Positions 5,896-8,345 of a stretch of DNA of 8,345 nucleotides are shown in pieces. The notes beneath the pieces are model-generated. The model did not search any database, had not been told where the DNA came from, and worked only from the letters and a program-made list of their open reading frames with translations. Position numbers and translations under genes: made by a program. Source of the stretch: an uncultured Clostridium sp. (lineage in GTDB: Bacteria > Bacillota > Clostridia > TANB77 > CAG-508). Position 1 is the stretch's first letter. Every line of letters starts with the position of its first letter. The stretch lies in NCBI GenBank assembly GCA_947426875.1, contig CANEFU010000044.1:1-8345 (forward strand). Direction: 5' to 3'.

Positions 5896-7008
5896 ATGAA
5901 AGTAATCATTGCGGCAGCTGGAACAGCTGGACATATCAATCCAGGAATAGCAATTGCTAATAAAATAAAACAGGAAGAAAAAGATTCAAAAATTATATTT
6001 ATTGGAACAACAAGAGGATTAGAAAACGATTTAGTTCCAAGAGCAGGCTATGAGCTAAAAACAATAGAAGCATATGGCTTGAGTAAAAAGCTTTCCATTG
6101 AAAATATAAAAAAGATGTACAAAACTTTCAAAGGACTTGGCGAAGCCAAAAAAATAATGAAAGAATTCAAACCAGACATCGTAATTGGAACGGGTGGTTA
6201 TATATGTGGTGCTACAATTGCAGCTGCTCATAGCTTACATATTTCAACCATGTTGCATGAAAGTAATGCTTTCCCAGGAAAAGCTGTAAAGATGTTAGCT
6301 AAAAAAACAGATACCATTTTAGTATCTTTTGAAGATGCCATAACAAGAATAAAAAAGGCAAAAAATGTGGTGTACACAGGAACTCCTGTAAAAATAAGAA
6401 AAAAAGAATATGGAATGAATGAGAAAAATAGAATTATTAAAGAAATGGGCTTAAATGAGACCAAACCAATTATTTTAGTATCCGGTGGAAGCCAAGGGGC
6501 TCAAAAGATAAATGAAGCAATGCTTGAAATCATTAACAATAAAAAGAATAAAAACTATCAAGTGATTTGGGCAACTGGACCAAAACAATATGATAGAATA
6601 AAAGAAAGTTTAGAAAATGAGGACAAAAATATTAATCGTATAGAAGGTATGAAAATTGTACCTTATATTTACAATATGGAAGAAGTCATGAATGTAGCAG
6701 ATGTTATTATAGGAAGAGCTGGAGCCATGACAGTAACAGAAATTTCTAACTTAGGTAAGCCATCTATCTTGATTCCACTTCCTAACGTTAGTCATAACCA
6801 TCAATTATATAATGCAAAAGTTTTAGAAAAAATAGAGGCAGCTAAAATTATATTAAATGAAGAATTAACAGGAGAGAAATTAAACCATGTAATGGAAGAA
6901 ATTATTTTAGATAAAGCAAAGATGCAAAAAATGGGAGAGAATGCTCTTAAAGTATCAACAAAGCAAGTAGAGGATAGAATTTACAAAGAAATAAAAAAGT
7001 TAGTTTGA
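5896..7008 (+). CDS. murG: UDP-GlcNAc:undecaprenyl-PP-MurNAc-pentapeptide GlcNAc transferase
   Basis: MurG is a GT-B (family GT28) enzyme on the inner face of the membrane that adds GlcNAc to lipid I, giving lipid II, the substrate of FtsW. At 370 residues it is the normal length. Visible motifs are the glycine-rich AAGTAGHINPG at 7-17 (Ala replaces one or two Gly, a variation I recall from clostridial MurG), GTGGYICG at 98-105, HESNAFPGK at 121-129, the C-domain GGSQGAQKIN at 197-206, GRAGAMTVTEIS at 273-284 for UDP-GlcNAc binding, and PLPNVSHNHQLYNA at 295-308. AAGGAG (5884-5889) is 6 bases before the ATG and directly follows the inverted repeat, so access of ribosomes may depend on that structure. 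No promoter is evident in the gap. Confidence 0.97.
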   Translation: MKVIIAAAGTAGHINPGIAIANKIKQEEKDSKIIFIGTTRGLENDLVPRAGYELKTIEAYGLSKKLSIENIKKMYKTFKGLGEAKKIMKEFKPDIVIGTGGYICGATIAAAHSLHISTMLHESNAFPGKAVKMLAKKTDTILVSFEDAITRIKKAKNVVYTGTPVKIRKKEYGMNEKNRIIKEMGLNETKPIILVSGGSQGAQKINEAMLEIINNKKNKNYQVIWATGPKQYDRIKESLENEDKNINRIEGMKIVPYIYNMEEVMNVADVIIGRAGAMTVTEISNLGKPSILIPLPNVSHNHQLYNAKVLEKIEAAKIILNEELTGEKLNHVMEEIILDKAKMQKMGENALKVSTKQVEDRIYKEIKKLV

Positions 7009-7025
7009 AAAGGAAAGAGATAAAA

Positions 7026-8345
7026 ATGCTAAAAAATATACAATTTAATAAAATTATATTAGTATTGTTTCTAGTTGGTATCATCATTATTAGTGGACTT
7101 GGTGTGTTTTTTCTAAATACACTAGGTTCTTTAAATCAACAAATACAAGACGGACAAGCTATTGTAATGCAAGAATTACAACATAAAACGATAGGGGTAT
7201 TAGGAATAGCAGGACTTGTATTCGCTGTTATCAGTATAATATCAGCTGTTATTTTATCAAGATATATTATTTATCCCATTAATAAGTTAATTCAAAGTGC
7301 TGAGAAAATAGCAGAAGAAGATAAGAATGCCAAAAAGCTTTTAAAAAACAAGAAAAAAAGTGAAGCGCAAGACTTAGAAAATGTATTAGGTGTAATGACC
7401 ACAGAACTAAAAGAAAAGTTAAGTGAAGTATCGACACAAAAAAATCAAATAGAAACGATATTACTTCATATGACAGATGGAATTATAGCCTTTAATATGA
7501 AAGGAGAAATCATATTAATTAATCCAGCAGCTAAGAAATCATTAAGTATAAGACCAGAAGATACCAACTTTGAAGATATCTTTAAAAAATTTAAATTGGA
7601 TATTAATATGGAAAAAATAATCTATTTGGAAAATTGGACATCAACAGAGCAAAGAATTCAAGTAGAAGATAAATATATGAATGTATTTTTTGCCCCATTT
7701 AAAAATGAAACAGAAAGACCAGATGGGGTAATTGCAGTAATACAAGATATTACAGAGCATGTAAGATTAGATACCGTACAAAGAGAATTTGTAGCAGATG
7801 TATCACATGAGTTAAAAACACCAATTACATCAATTATGGGATATGCGGATACCTTGCTAGAAGGAGAATATGACAAAGAGACCCAAGATAAATTTTTAAA
7901 TGTAATTGCAACAGAAGCAAGAAGAATGGCAAAATTAGTAACAGATTTATTGACTTTATCACGTTATGACAATAATAAAAAACAACTTCAAAAGGAAGCC
8001 TTTGATTTAGGAGAGCTAGTGAAAAAATGTCAAGACAAGCTAGCCATCGAGATTAAAAAGAAGAATCATACCGTAAATTGTTTTGTAACAGCTGATGTTC
8101 CACCAGTTTATGCGGATAAATATGATATTGAAAGGGTTGTTTTGAACATTTTAACCAATAGTATCAAATATACAAAAGATGGTGGAGAAATTAAAATATA
8201 TGTCGGATTTGTATACAATGATGCCTATATTAAGGTTTTTGATAATGGAATTGGAATTCCGGAAGAAGATTTGAACCGAATTTTTGAAAGATTTTATCGA
8301 GTGGATAAAGCTCGTACTAGAGAAATGGGAGGAACAGGACTAGGA
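7026..8345 (+). CDS. WalK/PhoR-like sensor histidine kinase (3' end beyond window)
   Basis: This membrane sensor kinase would phosphorylate an unseen response regulator. The 440 codons seen stay open to the edge. A membrane helix at about 9-30 is followed by a short outer loop of about 25 residues (31-55) and a second helix (56-78). Next come a HAMP linker (79-133), a PAS domain (about 140-245, TILLHMTDGIIAFN), HisKA with the phospho-acceptor His261 in VSHELKTP, and a HATPase with the N-box Asn378 (NILTNSIKYT), the G1 box DNGIGIP at 406-412, the F-box ERFYRVDKAR and the start of the G2 box GGTGLG. Probably 20-60 residues are missing. The wording FYRVDKARxRxMGGTGLG is WalK/PhoR-like, but the outer loop is far smaller than in Bacillus WalK. 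GGAAAGAG lies before the ATG, 17 bases after murG, so it is in the wall operon. The symbol is withheld because WalK and PhoR cannot be separated. Confidence 0.93.
   Translation, partial: MLKNIQFNKIILVLFLVGIIIISGLGVFFLNTLGSLNQQIQDGQAIVMQELQHKTIGVLGIAGLVFAVISIISAVILSRYIIYPINKLIQSAEKIAEEDKNAKKLLKNKKKSEAQDLENVLGVMTTELKEKLSEVSTQKNQIETILLHMTDGIIAFNMKGEIILINPAAKKSLSIRPEDTNFEDIFKKFKLDINMEKIIYLENWTSTEQRIQVEDKYMNVFFAPFKNETERPDGVIAVIQDITEHVRLDTVQREFVADVSHELKTPITSIMGYADTLLEGEYDKETQDKFLNVIATEARRMAKLVTDLLTLSRYDNNKKQLQKEAFDLGELVKKCQDKLAIEIKKKNHTVNCFVTADVPPVYADKYDIERVVLNILTNSIKYTKDGGEIKIYVGFVYNDAYIKVFDNGIGIPEEDLNRIFERFYRVDKARTREMGGTGLG

Overview
The window is AT-rich, with Arg almost always AGA/AGG, strong AGGAGG-type ribosome binding sites and a meso-diaminopimelate-type MurE. 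This fits a low-GC Bacillota, most likely a clostridium. Genus cannot be told from the sequence alone. It is chromosomal core sequence, with one unidentified small gene and one repeat element.

Left edge (1-530): a possible gene tail, two hairpin terminators facing left, and a small three-helix membrane protein on the minus strand (142-405). That gene has a textbook promoter with a 14-bp palindrome between its -35 and -10 boxes. Divergent from it (603-2039) is a two-gene pyrimidine operon, pyrB-pyrI, encoding aspartate transcarbamylase catalytic and regulatory subunits. It has its own promoter, a very short leader and a strong terminator.

Cell-wall operon (2062-8345, runs off the edge): a promoter, then murE, mraY, ftsW, murG and a WalK/PhoR-like sensor histidine kinase. 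MurE adds meso-DAP to UDP-MurNAc-dipeptide, MraY makes lipid I, MurG makes lipid II, and FtsW (SpoVE-like) polymerises lipid II. murD and murF are not in the cluster. The kinase directly after murG suggests that envelope state is sensed from the same transcript.

The most striking signal is in ftsW. The family-typical 377-residue protein is split over three frames, and both breaks occur at an in-frame tandem CGG-AGG codon pair. At each one, skipping a single base (+1) restores a universally conserved Gly-Gly (SGG and YGG). Reading every other plus-strand gene here (about 2,440 codons), I find no other in-frame CGG. Either CGG is a poorly decoded or unassigned codon that drives +1 frameshifting in this organism, or the sequence carries two identical-looking indel errors. 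Between ftsW and murG lies an 86-bp near-perfect inverted repeat with a GGGGACGGAGG core, built like a pair of inverted REP units.
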